This document shows positions 26,083 through 33,172 of a stretch of 39,077 bases of DNA, piece by piece; position 1 is the first letter of the stretch, and every line of letters starts with the position of its first letter. The position numbers and the translations under genes were made by a program. The DNA is from an uncultured Lachnospiraceae bacterium. GTDB lineage: Bacteria > Bacillota > Clostridia > Lachnospirales > Lachnospiraceae. The notes below the pieces were generated by a model. The model saw only the letters and a list, made by a program, of their open reading frames with translations, ran no database searches and was not told the origin of the DNA. The stretch lies in contig CADBNF010000004.1 of assembly GCA_902796005.1 (NCBI GenBank), positions 1 to 39,077 of the forward strand, in the 5' to 3' direction.

Positions 26083-26331
26083 TCACACACCTTTTCTCTC
26101 CACGAACCAGCGGTGGCTGTCTTCATAATATAAATGGCTCTCCCTGCCTTCCACCAGGCAGGTATACATGATACCCGCGCCGCCGTATCTGCGGGAGGCG
26201 GCATCCCGGGAGGAAATAATCCGATCGATATGATAGACACGTCCGTCCTCCCACACCAGCTGCACCGGACGCATCTCGCCCTCGCTGGTGAATCTTACCA
26301 GTACGTCCACATAAACCTTTGCCGTCTTCAT
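26083..26331 (-). CDS. Small conserved-type hypothetical protein
   Basis: The 82-aa soluble protein reads MKTAKVYVDVLVRFTSEG, then VQLVWEDGRVYHIDRI, AASRRYGGAGIMYTCLV and HRWFVERKGV. It looks like a compact beta-rich domain of the DUF6504 kind, though that match is from memory. The ATG at 26331 has AGGAG upstream; a longer reading from a TTG at 26529 would add a low-complexity Gly/Arg segment and is less likely. It is transcribed from the operator-covered promoter at 26535-26563 and could be a target of the divergent XRE regulator. No terminator separates it from valS. Confidence 0.65.
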   Translation of the reverse strand: MKTAKVYVDVLVRFTSEGEMRPVQLVWEDGRVYHIDRIISSRDAASRRYGGAGIMYTCLVEGRESHLYYEDSHRWFVERKGV

Positions 26332-26406
26332 CCTGCCTCTCCTCTGCCTGCCGGCGGGGCCTCCCCCGACAGCCCCTCCGTCAGGTCTCTCTCTTCCGCG
26401 CCAGGC

Positions 26407-26420
26407 GCCCCTTTCGGGGC
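26407..26420 (-). other. GNRA-capped hairpin in the leader of the 82-aa gene
   Basis: On the leftward transcript GCCCC-GAAA-GGGGC forms a 5-bp GC stem with a GAAA tetraloop, about 75 nt before the start codon. Confidence 0.45.
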
Positions 26421-26444
26421 TTCCCTTCCCGGCGAAAACTTCCG

Positions 26445-26472
26445 CTGTTTCCCGGCAGCCGGCCGGAAACAG
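26445..26472. promoter_or_regulatory. Inverted repeat CTGTTTCC/GGAAACAG
   Basis: Two perfect 8-bp arms (26445-26452, 26465-26472) are separated by 12 bp, just upstream of the XRE gene -35. The arms contain the same GGAAA half-site as the operators to the right. Confidence 0.55.
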
Positions 26473-26474
26473 GC

Positions 26475-26503
26475 TTGACAAAACAGGAAAGTTGATATAT
26501 CCT
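26475..26503 (+). promoter_or_regulatory. Promoter of the XRE-ImmA operon
   Basis: TTGACA (26475-26480), 17-bp spacer, TATCCT (26498-26503). A GGAAAGTTG half-operator (26486) lies in the spacer and a full operator (26507-26520) covers the likely start of transcription. Confidence 0.75.
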
Positions 26504-26506
26504 ATG

Positions 26507-26596
26507 GGAAAGTTGTTTCCTGTTTTCAATCGTCATTATAGGAAACAGATTTCCCTGTGTCAAGTATTTTTTCGCTTTTTGCGGAAAGTTGTTTCC
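26507..26596. promoter_or_regulatory. Three GGAAA-N4-TTTCC operators
   Basis: Palindromic sites lie at 26507-26520 (centre GTTG), 26541-26554 (centre CAGA) and 26583-26596 (centre GTTG). The first covers the rightward transcription start, the second fills the spacer of the leftward promoter, and the third lies 6 bp before the XRE ribosome site. They are probable binding sites of the adjacent XRE protein. Confidence 0.75.
26535..26563 (-). promoter_or_regulatory. Consensus promoter of the 82-aa gene
   Basis: A perfect TTGACA (26563-26558), 17-bp spacer and perfect TATAAT (26540-26535). The spacer contains a full GGAAA-N4-TTTCC operator, so a bound repressor would block it directly. Confidence 0.85.
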
Positions 26597-26612
26597 GGTT
26601 TTGGAGGAAGTT

Positions 26613-27041
26613 ATGACATTTGCCGAGAAAATAAGGGCCCTGCGCAGGGCCGCAGGCCTGTCCCAGCAGGAGCTGGCGGAGCAGGCGGGGGTATCCGCCA
26701 GGACGGTCCGGGGCTGGGAAACCGCCGGCCGTTACCCGAAGAAGCAGGCGCTGTATGCGAAGCTCTGCGGGATCCTGCACTGCGATTTATCCTATCTGAT
26801 GACCGATACGGAAAGCTTCATCACCACGGCCGCCGAGCAGTACGGAAGCCGGGGCGAAAGCCAGGCCAGGGCCATCCTGAACCAGACCGCCGCCCTCTTT
26901 GCCGGCGGTGAGCTTTCCGAGGACGACCAGCTCGCCTTCATCCAGGAGATCCAGGCCCTCTACCTGGATTCCAAGAAAAAAGCCGGGAAATTCACCCCCA
27001 GGAAATACCTCCGGAGCGACGAAGGGGGGAAGGAGGCTTGA
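26613..27041 (+). CDS. XRE-family transcriptional regulator
   Basis: The 142-aa protein has an N-terminal Cro/CI helix-turn-helix (FAEKIRALRRAAGLSQQELAE, then VSARTVRGWETAGRYP) at about residues 2-60. A C-terminal helical part follows, ending in basic KKKAGKFTPRKYLR. The start at 26613 has GGAGG 5 nt upstream; an ATG at 26589 would fall inside an operator. The ImmA-type protease overlaps its stop by 4 nt (TTGA), so the pair is translationally coupled, as in ImmR/ImmA modules where the protease cleaves the repressor. Binding to the GGAAA-N4-TTTCC sites and autoregulation are inferred. Confidence 0.88.
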   Translation: MTFAEKIRALRRAAGLSQQELAEQAGVSARTVRGWETAGRYPKKQALYAKLCGILHCDLSYLMTDTESFITTAAEQYGSRGESQARAILNQTAALFAGGELSEDDQLAFIQEIQALYLDSKKKAGKFTPRKYLRSDEGGKEA

Positions 27042-27556
27042 GCAGCTATCTTTTTGATGCGGCAGACAGGCTCGTCCGGAAATACAAAACAAGGGACCCC
27101 TTCGAGATCCTGGAGGCGATGAAGGTCACCGTATCGGAGACCGACGCCTTCCGGCACCTGAAGGGCTACTGCTTTTTAAGCAACCGTTTCTTCTATGTGG
27201 GCATCAGCAGCCGGCTGGACGCCCGGGAGAAGAAGGTGGTGGCGGCCCACGAGCTGGGCCACATCGTCCTGCACAAAAAGCTGCTCTCCGTTGCGCCGAT
27301 GCAGGATACCCTGCTGTACCGGATGTCCGACAGGACGGAATACGAGGCGAATCTTTTCGCCGCGGACCTGCTTCTGCCGGATGAGGAGGTGCTGCAGCTT
27401 GCCGCGGAGGAGGGACAGGATTATTTTTCCCTGTGCCGGCGGATGTATGTCAGCCCGGAGCTGATGAGCTTCAAGCTGTTTTCCCTTATCCGGCGGGGGC
27501 ACGATGCCCTGCAGCTGCCCCTGGAGCCCGAGGGAGATTTTTTGAAGAGGGAATAA
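27038..27556 (+). CDS. ImmA/IrrE-family zinc metallopeptidase
   Basis: The 172-aa protein contains the zinc motif AAHELGHIVLH (HELGH at 71-75) and a third-ligand region TEYEANLFAADLLLP about 30 residues later. Both are hallmarks of ImmA/IrrE (COG2856) peptidases that inactivate XRE repressors by site-specific cleavage. It uses a TTG start overlapping the XRE stop, with GGGGGAAGG upstream. The gene is the second of the operon, followed by repeats and a hairpin. No integrase or conjugation gene is nearby, so this is a stand-alone switch rather than part of an intact ICE. Confidence 0.9.
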   Translation: MSSYLFDAADRLVRKYKTRDPFEILEAMKVTVSETDAFRHLKGYCFLSNRFFYVGISSRLDAREKKVVAAHELGHIVLHKKLLSVAPMQDTLLYRMSDRTEYEANLFAADLLLPDEEVLQLAAEEGQDYFSLCRRMYVSPELMSFKLFSLIRRGHDALQLPLEPEGDFLKRE

Positions 27557-27568
27557 GAATAATAGAAT

Positions 27569-27670
27569 AATCATCTCGCCTGGCGGCAATCATTTTGCTT
27601 CTGCTGCTCTGCAGCAAAAATCATCTCGCCTGGCGGCTGCGCTGCAGCAAAAATCATCTCGCCTGGCGGC
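27569..27670. repeat. Three direct copies of a 19-bp repeat
   Basis: The unit AATCATCTCGCCTGGCGGC occurs at 27569-27587, 27619-27637 and 27652-27670. Copies 2 and 3 are preceded by a CTGCAGCAAA stretch. Spacing is irregular (50 and 33 bp), unlike CRISPR. Probably a dispersed intergenic repeat. Confidence 0.85.
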
Positions 27671-27684
27671 TCGATGATTTTTGT
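27648..27684 (+). terminator. Hairpin downstream of immA-like gene
   Basis: CAAAAATCATC pairs with GATGATTTTTG (11 bp) around the third repeat copy. It could terminate the XRE-ImmA transcript, 92 bp past its stop. Confidence 0.55.
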
Positions 27685-27740
27685 CGCTGAATATACCGAT
27701 AATACAGTTCCCGGTGAAATCTTTTTCACCTGACCGAAAT

Positions 27741-27789
27741 AAAAGAAGAATCCCATAGGTGAGTAAACTCCCCCTGGGATTCTTCTTTT
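27741..27789. terminator. Terminator of GRE1 with structured loop
   Basis: A perfect 15-bp inverted repeat (27741-27755 with 27775-27789) has T-rich ends on both strands. The 19-nt loop carries a small hairpin, minus strand GAG-UUUA-CUC flanked by GG/CC, matching the loop of the GMP synthetase terminator. It can end both the leftward GRE1 and the rightward XRE-ImmA transcripts. Confidence 0.9.
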
Positions 27790-27851
27790 GTTTCGACCGG
27801 GCGGAACAAGTCCGCCCGGCAAGCTGTATTAGCTGTATGCTCCGCTCGTTA

Positions 27852-30302
27852 TTAAATCAGGTTTTCCGTCCTGGAGATCAGATCTTCCTGCTGGTTTCTG
27901 GACAGCTCCACGAAGTAAGCGGAGTAGCCGGCGATACGGACCACCAGGTTCTTGTAAGCGTTCGGGTCCTCCTGGGCGGCACGCATGGTGTCCGTGGAAA
28001 CGATATTGTACTGGGTTTCCATGCCGCCGTTTTCCAGGTAGGCCTTGGTCATGTCGCGCAGCTTGATGATTCCGTCGTCCCTGGCCACTGCCGTGGGATG
28101 GATACGGATATTCAGCGCCAGGCCGTCCATGAATTTGCCCTGGTCGTAGCAGCAGGAGGAAAGAAGCACAGCCGTGGGACCGTTTTTGTCTCTGCCCTGG
28201 GCGGGAGAGGTGGCATCCGCCAGCGGATCGCCGAATTTACGGCCGTCCGGGGTAGCCCAGGTGGTTACGCCCTGGGCGATGTGGTCGGAAGCGCCGTACA
28301 GGCCGGCCTTGAATACCTTGTAATGGTCGCCGGAAATCTGGGTGCAGGTCCAGTAATAGCTGTCAATCGCCCATTTCATGAAGCGGTCCGCGTAGGGATC
28401 GTTGTTGCCGAAGTGGGGAACCTCCCGGATAATCTGCTGCCGCAGCTCCTCATAGCCTTCCCAGTTGGCCATAACCGCATCATACAGCTCTCTGGTGGTA
28501 ATGAGCTTCTTGTCGAAGCACATGTACTCGATGGTGGACAGGGAGTCGGCGATGGTGGCAAGACCGGTGGCGGTACCGCCGTGGGAGGTGTATTTCGCAC
28601 CGCCCCAGGTGCAGTCAAGGCCCTTCTCCATGCAGCCTTCGATGGAGATGGACATGCCTACGGCCGGCGCCACGAACTCGGTCAGGTATTCCACATAGTG
28701 GTTGATGGAGGCATAGGCCTTCAGCACATACAGGGCCATCTTCTCATAGGCTTCTTCCACTTCCTCGATGCTCTTCATGTCATAGAGGAAGCCGGTGTGC
28801 AGGGAGGACTGGTAGCCGTTGGTGGGATTCCTGCCGTCGTTGATGGCGCAGGCGAAAATCGTGCCGTAATGGCAGGAATAGGGCGGATTGATGCCGCAGG
28901 GCTGGGCATAGTCGTTGCCGGAGCCCGTAACCTCCTGACAGCCGATGATGGCGTAGTTCCTGGCATCCTCCAGGGAGAAGCCCAGCTCCTTCATGCAGCC
29001 GGGAATAATAATATCGTCGTTCTGGATCAGAGGCAGGCCGCCCACAACGGTGGTGGCGGTCAGGGCTACCTCCCAGAGCTTGTCCGGCGTCTTCGTGGAT
29101 ACACGCAAGGATACGGTGGGATCATGCAGCTGCAGCCTGGCCACGGTTTCCAGGGTCATATAGGTGACTTCATTGGTGGCGTCCAGACCGGTCATCGGGT
29201 CGCAACCGCCGATGGTGGTATGCTGATAGGTGTTGCCCACGCCGGTGGTCTGCATCTGTCTTCTGGGGGCGCCGCCGTAGTAGCAGTTCAGCTTCAGGAA
29301 GAAGCAGTCCACGATTTCCTGGGCGGTGTCCAGATCAATGGTGCCGGCCTTCAGCTCTCTCTCCAGATAAGGCCAGGTGTACTGATCGAAACGGCCCATG
29401 GAGGTGGCGGAATACATGCTCTCGGAGTTCAGGAACAGCTTGTAAAGGGCTGCCGCCTGGCAGGCCTGCCAGAAGGTCTCCACCGGATTTTCCGCGATCC
29501 AGTGCAGGTTCTTCGACATGGTTTCCAGCTCGCCTTTTCTCTTCTCATCGGTTTCCGCCGCTGCTTTTTCCGCTGCCAGGTCACCATAGCGGTGAATCAT
29601 GATCATGGCCGCATCGCAGGTGTCCACCACTGCGGTGTAGAACAGGTATTTTCTCATGTCGTGGCCCATGATGTCATTTCTGTGCTCCGCCACCCATTTG
29701 GCCGCGTCGTCACGGATTTTCTTATAGCCCACGGTCAGGATTTTCTGGTAGCCGGGGGTCATATGACCCGCGTTCATTACCATCAGGGGCGCCTTCTTGT
29801 TGAACTGCATGACCACGTTCAGGTCACAGAGCTCATCGTAGCCCTCCGGTCTCCAGGCATCGCCGTAGGTGGAAATCCTGTGCTCCTGCCACCAGGGATC
29901 CAGATCTTTAAGCACCTGCAGATCCTCCGGGGAAACCACGATATCCAGCTCAGACCCCTCCGGGCTGTGATACAGGCCGTCCTCCCGCATCGTATATTCG
30001 CCGCTTTCCACCATGGGAACAATCCAGCCCGCAGAACCGGACCATTCCGGCTGGATGACGCCGCCGAAGGCATAGCGGTTGTTGTTGCCCACGATCAGCT
30101 CGCCCTCGTCGATTCTTAAGGTCTTTCTTTCCATATAATATTTAATTGCCTTCGCCCGAAGCAGGATGGGCAGCATATGATAATTCTGCTTGTAAAATTC
30201 GGTAATCACCGCCGGGCGCTCCGAATCCACCTGGAGCACACGGTCCCTTACCCGTACCGCCAGATCCTTAACCCTGGGTGTCACTGGTCTCCACTGATGC
30301 AT
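27852..30302 (-). CDS. Glycyl radical enzyme 1 (C-x-E type, unknown substrate)
   Basis: The 816-aa protein belongs to the pyruvate formate-lyase superfamily. The C-terminal glycyl-radical loop is VVRIAGYSAYF, with the radical Gly at 792. The active-site thiyl Cys is C455 in IIGCQEVTGSG, with Glu457 two residues on, as in diol dehydratases, decarboxylases and lyases rather than PFL, which has Cys-Cys. The usual motif is GCVEP, so the Q and the V-T after Glu are unusual. N- and C-terminal domains are complete. A near-perfect AAGGAGGT lies 6 nt before the ATG, preceded by an 8-bp inverted repeat. It is the last gene of the locus. Substrate unknown; arylacetate decarboxylase-like or dehydratase-like chemistry are options. 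No activase is nearby. Confidence 0.88.
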   Translation of the reverse strand: MHQWRPVTPRVKDLAVRVRDRVLQVDSERPAVITEFYKQNYHMLPILLRAKAIKYYMERKTLRIDEGELIVGNNNRYAFGGVIQPEWSGSAGWIVPMVESGEYTMREDGLYHSPEGSELDIVVSPEDLQVLKDLDPWWQEHRISTYGDAWRPEGYDELCDLNVVMQFNKKAPLMVMNAGHMTPGYQKILTVGYKKIRDDAAKWVAEHRNDIMGHDMRKYLFYTAVVDTCDAAMIMIHRYGDLAAEKAAAETDEKRKGELETMSKNLHWIAENPVETFWQACQAAALYKLFLNSESMYSATSMGRFDQYTWPYLERELKAGTIDLDTAQEIVDCFFLKLNCYYGGAPRRQMQTTGVGNTYQHTTIGGCDPMTGLDATNEVTYMTLETVARLQLHDPTVSLRVSTKTPDKLWEVALTATTVVGGLPLIQNDDIIIPGCMKELGFSLEDARNYAIIGCQEVTGSGNDYAQPCGINPPYSCHYGTIFACAINDGRNPTNGYQSSLHTGFLYDMKSIEEVEEAYEKMALYVLKAYASINHYVEYLTEFVAPAVGMSISIEGCMEKGLDCTWGGAKYTSHGGTATGLATIADSLSTIEYMCFDKKLITTRELYDAVMANWEGYEELRQQIIREVPHFGNNDPYADRFMKWAIDSYYWTCTQISGDHYKVFKAGLYGASDHIAQGVTTWATPDGRKFGDPLADATSPAQGRDKNGPTAVLLSSCCYDQGKFMDGLALNIRIHPTAVARDDGIIKLRDMTKAYLENGGMETQYNIVSTDTMRAAQEDPNAYKNLVVRIAGYSAYFVELSRNQQEDLISRTENLI

Positions 30303-30321
30303 AAATATACCTCCTTAACTG

Positions 30322-30347
30322 TATTTAACATAATTATCCGTTAAATA
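30322..30347. promoter_or_regulatory. Inverted repeat before GRE1
   Basis: TATTTAAC (30322-30329) and GTTAAATA (30340-30347) are perfect 8-bp arms around 10 bp, directly upstream of the GRE1 ribosome site. A GATAAT lies in the centre. Operator or leader hairpin; I could not define a good -35. Confidence 0.55.
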
Positions 30348-30471
30348 ACGATACTAAAAGAAATTGAACCTCTCTCATTATCATCTATTCTGCCGGTTCT
30401 TTCCATCAGCAAAATTGCACAGAAAAAAATGGCCGGTTTTGGTTATCCCGACCATGTTTTCCCACAGAAAA

Positions 30472-30503
30472 CAGCAGGGACGGAGTCTCCCCCATCCCTG
30501 CTG
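30472..30503 (-). terminator. Terminator after GRE2
   Basis: CAGCAGGGA/TCCCTGCTG (9 bp) with an inner GGAG/CTCC and a following TTTTC, 20 bp past the GRE2 stop. It separates the two GRE genes into at least partly distinct transcripts. Confidence 0.8.
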
Positions 30504-30523
30504 CTTTCGTATGAAGCGCTGCA

Positions 30524-33052
30524 TCAAAGCGCGTGCTCTGTTCTGGAAATGAAATCGTCCTGAACGGATTTGGACATCTCCACAAAGGCTGCGGAGAAGC
30601 CTGCGATACGCACAATAAGGTTCTTGTACTTGTCCGGATTCTTCTGGGCATCGTGAAGCTCATCCACGGATACCACATTGAACTGCACCTGCATGCCGCC
30701 CAGGTCGAAGAAGGTCTCGATAACGTTCTTGATCTTCTCCTGGCCCGCGGGATTGGCCAGAACCGTCTTGGAGAACTTGATGTTCAGCTGGTCGCCGTTG
30801 CCGATATCGATATGCGGCAGCTTGGATGCGCTGTGCAGGTAAGCGGTGGGACCGTGCTTGTCCATGCCCTGCTTCGGGGAAATGGCTTCCGCCAGCGGAT
30901 CCCTGGCTTTACGGCCGTCCGGGGTGGCCCAGGTCTTGGAGCCGTAGTATACGTTGGTGGTCATGGTAAAGGTGCCGGGTCTCCAGGTGCCCCTGGGGCC
31001 GGTGGCATTGTTGATGATGTCGCAAAACTGTTCCATGGCCCAGGCAGCCCATTTGTCTGCCCGCTCATCGTTGTTGCCGTAGTGCGGACATCTGCCGTCA
31101 ACGATCTGCCGGAGCTCCTCGTGGCCTTCCCAGTTGTCCATGATGGCGTCGTAAAGCTCTCTCGTGGTGCAGATCTTTTCATCGAAGCACAGGTATTCGA
31201 TGGCGGCAAAGGAGTCGGCCACGTTGCCGATGCCGGTACAGGTTACGCCGGTGGAATTGTACTTCGCGCCGCCGTAGGTAACGTCCTTGCCGGATTCCAT
31301 ACAGCCGTCGATGGTCGCGGAGGCCACCGGGCAGGGCAAGGTGTAGCGGTAGGCGATTTCCGCCAGGTTCGCGCAGGTCACATGCCAGCCGAGGTAGAAT
31401 TCCGCCGTCTTCCGGAAGGCCGCCTTGAAGTCCTCCATGGATTCCATCTCATACAGGTAACCCGTCTCCGGGCCGCCTCTGTAGCCGTTGAAGGGGTTGA
31501 TGCCGTTGTTCACGGTAAGAACCACCGCATTGGCGATATTCCAGAAGCTCTCGCCGCCGGTGGCGCCGCAGCAGGGCCACTCGTTGCCGCAGCCGGAGGG
31601 CTCCACGCAGCCGATCAGGCAGTAGTTTCTCGCATCCTCCAGGGTGTAGCCCTTCTTCAGGAGCGCCGGGATGATGATATCGTCGTTCTCGAAGGTGGGC
31701 ATGCCGCCGCAGATGGAGGAGGACTCGATACCGATCTTCCAGATTCTTTCCGGCAGGTTCTCATGCACACGCACGGAAAGGGAGGGGCTGTACATATACA
31801 GACGGGCGTAGCACTGGATCAGGTTGAAGGTCAGCTCGTTGCAGGCATCGTTGCCGTCCTTGTCCACGCCGCCTACGGAGAAGTGCTGGCCGGACTCGAT
31901 GGTGCTGCCGTGATGGATGACCGTCTCGGTACCGTCTTCGTTCTGGATAACGGTGGGCGGCATCTCGGTCTGGGACCGGGTGTACTCCGCGCCCTTAAGG
32001 ATAAAGGAGTCGGTGATCTCCTGGGCAAATTCCTCGGTGATGGTGCCCGCTGCCAGCTCCGCATCCAGGAAATGGCCGGCATACTGGTCAATACGGCCGT
32101 AGGTTACGCCGTGGTTCTGGCCGTCCAGGCACTGACAGAGCATATAGAAGTTAATGGCCTGCATGGCATCCCAGAAGGTCTTGCAGGGATATTCCACGAT
32201 ATAGGAGAAGGACTCGGCCATGGCGCGCAGCTCGGCCTTTCTCTTCTCATCGAAGCGGTCCTCTTCCGCCATTTCGGCACATTTCGCGCCGTAACGCTTT
32301 GCCAGGGTGATCATACCCTCGCAGACGATGGCCACGGATTTGTAGAAGAGGTATTTTTCCGCATCGTTGCCGAAGCAGTGACCCTCCAGGGCCTTCATCT
32401 TCGCTTCCGCCTCTTCCTTGATGGATTTCATGCCCCGGTGTACGAATTTGTCATAGTTCGCGCAGTAGTGGCCCTCGGGCCGGCCGGCGATGGCGCCGTG
32501 CACCTGAACGCCGTTCTCATCCACCATGCCCACATTGCAGTAGGGCAGGTTCAGGTATTCCAGACAGCCGGAATTGTACAGGGTCCACATGCTTTCCGGA
32601 AGGGCCGCGGTCTGGTGGGCCGAGGTGGATTTATCCTTCCAGAAATCCGCAACGGAAGCAAAATATTCCCTGTCCTCGTCCGTCATCAGCTGACGGGCGC
32701 CGTCGGTCTGCCACATGTCATGGAAGGCCTTGTCATCGCCCTTGACGGAGGCGAACAGTCCGGGATCTCCCCAGTCCACATAGGGAGAAAGGGCACGGTA
32801 GGTTTTGCCCTGGTTGCCAACGATCAGTTCTTCGTCCTCCACCCTTACGGTCATCTGTTCACACAGGTCACGGAAGAATTTCGCCCTGCGTACAAGGGGG
32901 AAGTCCGCCGCATTCCGCTTGTAGGATTCCGTCAGAATACGGGTACGTTCCGAGTCACACCACATGTCATGGTATTCCACGTCTTTAAACCTCTGCCAGA
33001 TCCGGTGAATCCTGTCGGTAACCGGCCTGATTAAGCTGTTGCCGTCAAACAT
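30524..33052 (-). CDS. Glycyl radical enzyme 2 (GCVEP type, unknown substrate)
   Basis: The 842-aa protein has the radical loop IVRIAGFSAAF with Gly818. The active-site Cys482 and Glu484 lie in LIGCVEPSGCGNEW, the classical motif of glycerol, propanediol and hydroxyproline dehydratase-type GREs, with additional cysteines just after (CCGATGG). It is a distant paralogue of GRE1, not a recent duplicate. The N-terminal ~180 residues contain the typical ERTRILTESYKRNA and ELIVGNQG. The gene has its own promoter (33102-33130) and a modest AAAGGCGG site, and a strong terminator follows. Substrate cannot be named from sequence alone. The neighbouring ATPase and Fe-S protein suggest use in anaerobic metabolism that needs reductant or metal delivery. 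Confidence 0.9.
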   Translation of the reverse strand: MFDGNSLIRPVTDRIHRIWQRFKDVEYHDMWCDSERTRILTESYKRNAADFPLVRRAKFFRDLCEQMTVRVEDEELIVGNQGKTYRALSPYVDWGDPGLFASVKGDDKAFHDMWQTDGARQLMTDEDREYFASVADFWKDKSTSAHQTAALPESMWTLYNSGCLEYLNLPYCNVGMVDENGVQVHGAIAGRPEGHYCANYDKFVHRGMKSIKEEAEAKMKALEGHCFGNDAEKYLFYKSVAIVCEGMITLAKRYGAKCAEMAEEDRFDEKRKAELRAMAESFSYIVEYPCKTFWDAMQAINFYMLCQCLDGQNHGVTYGRIDQYAGHFLDAELAAGTITEEFAQEITDSFILKGAEYTRSQTEMPPTVIQNEDGTETVIHHGSTIESGQHFSVGGVDKDGNDACNELTFNLIQCYARLYMYSPSLSVRVHENLPERIWKIGIESSSICGGMPTFENDDIIIPALLKKGYTLEDARNYCLIGCVEPSGCGNEWPCCGATGGESFWNIANAVVLTVNNGINPFNGYRGGPETGYLYEMESMEDFKAAFRKTAEFYLGWHVTCANLAEIAYRYTLPCPVASATIDGCMESGKDVTYGGAKYNSTGVTCTGIGNVADSFAAIEYLCFDEKICTTRELYDAIMDNWEGHEELRQIVDGRCPHYGNNDERADKWAAWAMEQFCDIINNATGPRGTWRPGTFTMTTNVYYGSKTWATPDGRKARDPLAEAISPKQGMDKHGPTAYLHSASKLPHIDIGNGDQLNIKFSKTVLANPAGQEKIKNVIETFFDLGGMQVQFNVVSVDELHDAQKNPDKYKNLIVRIAGFSAAFVEMSKSVQDDFISRTEHAL

Positions 33053-33101
33053 AATATGTTTCCGCCTTTCTTTGCAAATTTCCTGCTAATATCCTTTTTA
33101 T

Positions 33102-33130
33102 ATCATATTCTTTTTTTATCAGCCCGTCAA
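33102..33130 (-). promoter_or_regulatory. Promoter of GRE2
   Basis: TTGACG (33130-33125), 17-bp spacer, TATGAT (33107-33102). The -35 context CAATTGACGG also occurs at the ATPase promoter. Confidence 0.75.
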
Positions 33131-33171
33131 TTGCACAAGTTCCACAAGAAAAAATTGTAAAAATTGACGAT
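33125..33171. promoter_or_regulatory. Repeats upstream of the GRE2 promoter
   Basis: Two direct CACAAG copies (33134-33139, 33143-33148; CTTGTG on the gene strand) lie 9 bp apart just upstream of the -35. CGTCAATT (33125-33132) and a matching AATTGACG near 33163 form inverted arms around them. This fits an activator site. Confidence 0.5.
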
Positions 33172-33172
33172 A

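Noticed and set aside
26332-26529. N-terminal extension of the 82-aa protein from a TTG
   Set aside because: The added segment is Gly/Arg-rich low complexity and would begin at the promoter's own -10 region; the internal ATG has a good AGGAG site.
26083-27556. Integrative element or prophage around the XRE-ImmA pair
   Set aside because: No integrase, excisionase, relaxase, att-like repeats or phage genes; flanks are valS and a metabolic locus.
27569-27670. CRISPR array
   Set aside because: Only three copies, spacing of 50 and 33 bp, similar rather than unique intervening sequence, and no cas genes.
27571-27822. Possible small leftward protein with repeated PPGEMIF
   Set aside because: It is just the 19-bp DNA repeats read in frame plus the terminator; there is no ribosome site and a non-coding repeat explains it better.
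27759-33034. Long rightward open frames (up to about 830 codons) opposite both GRE genes
   Set aside because: They mirror the GRE frames in GC-rich, codon-biased sequence, lack ribosome sites and show no recognisable domains. They are antisense shadows.
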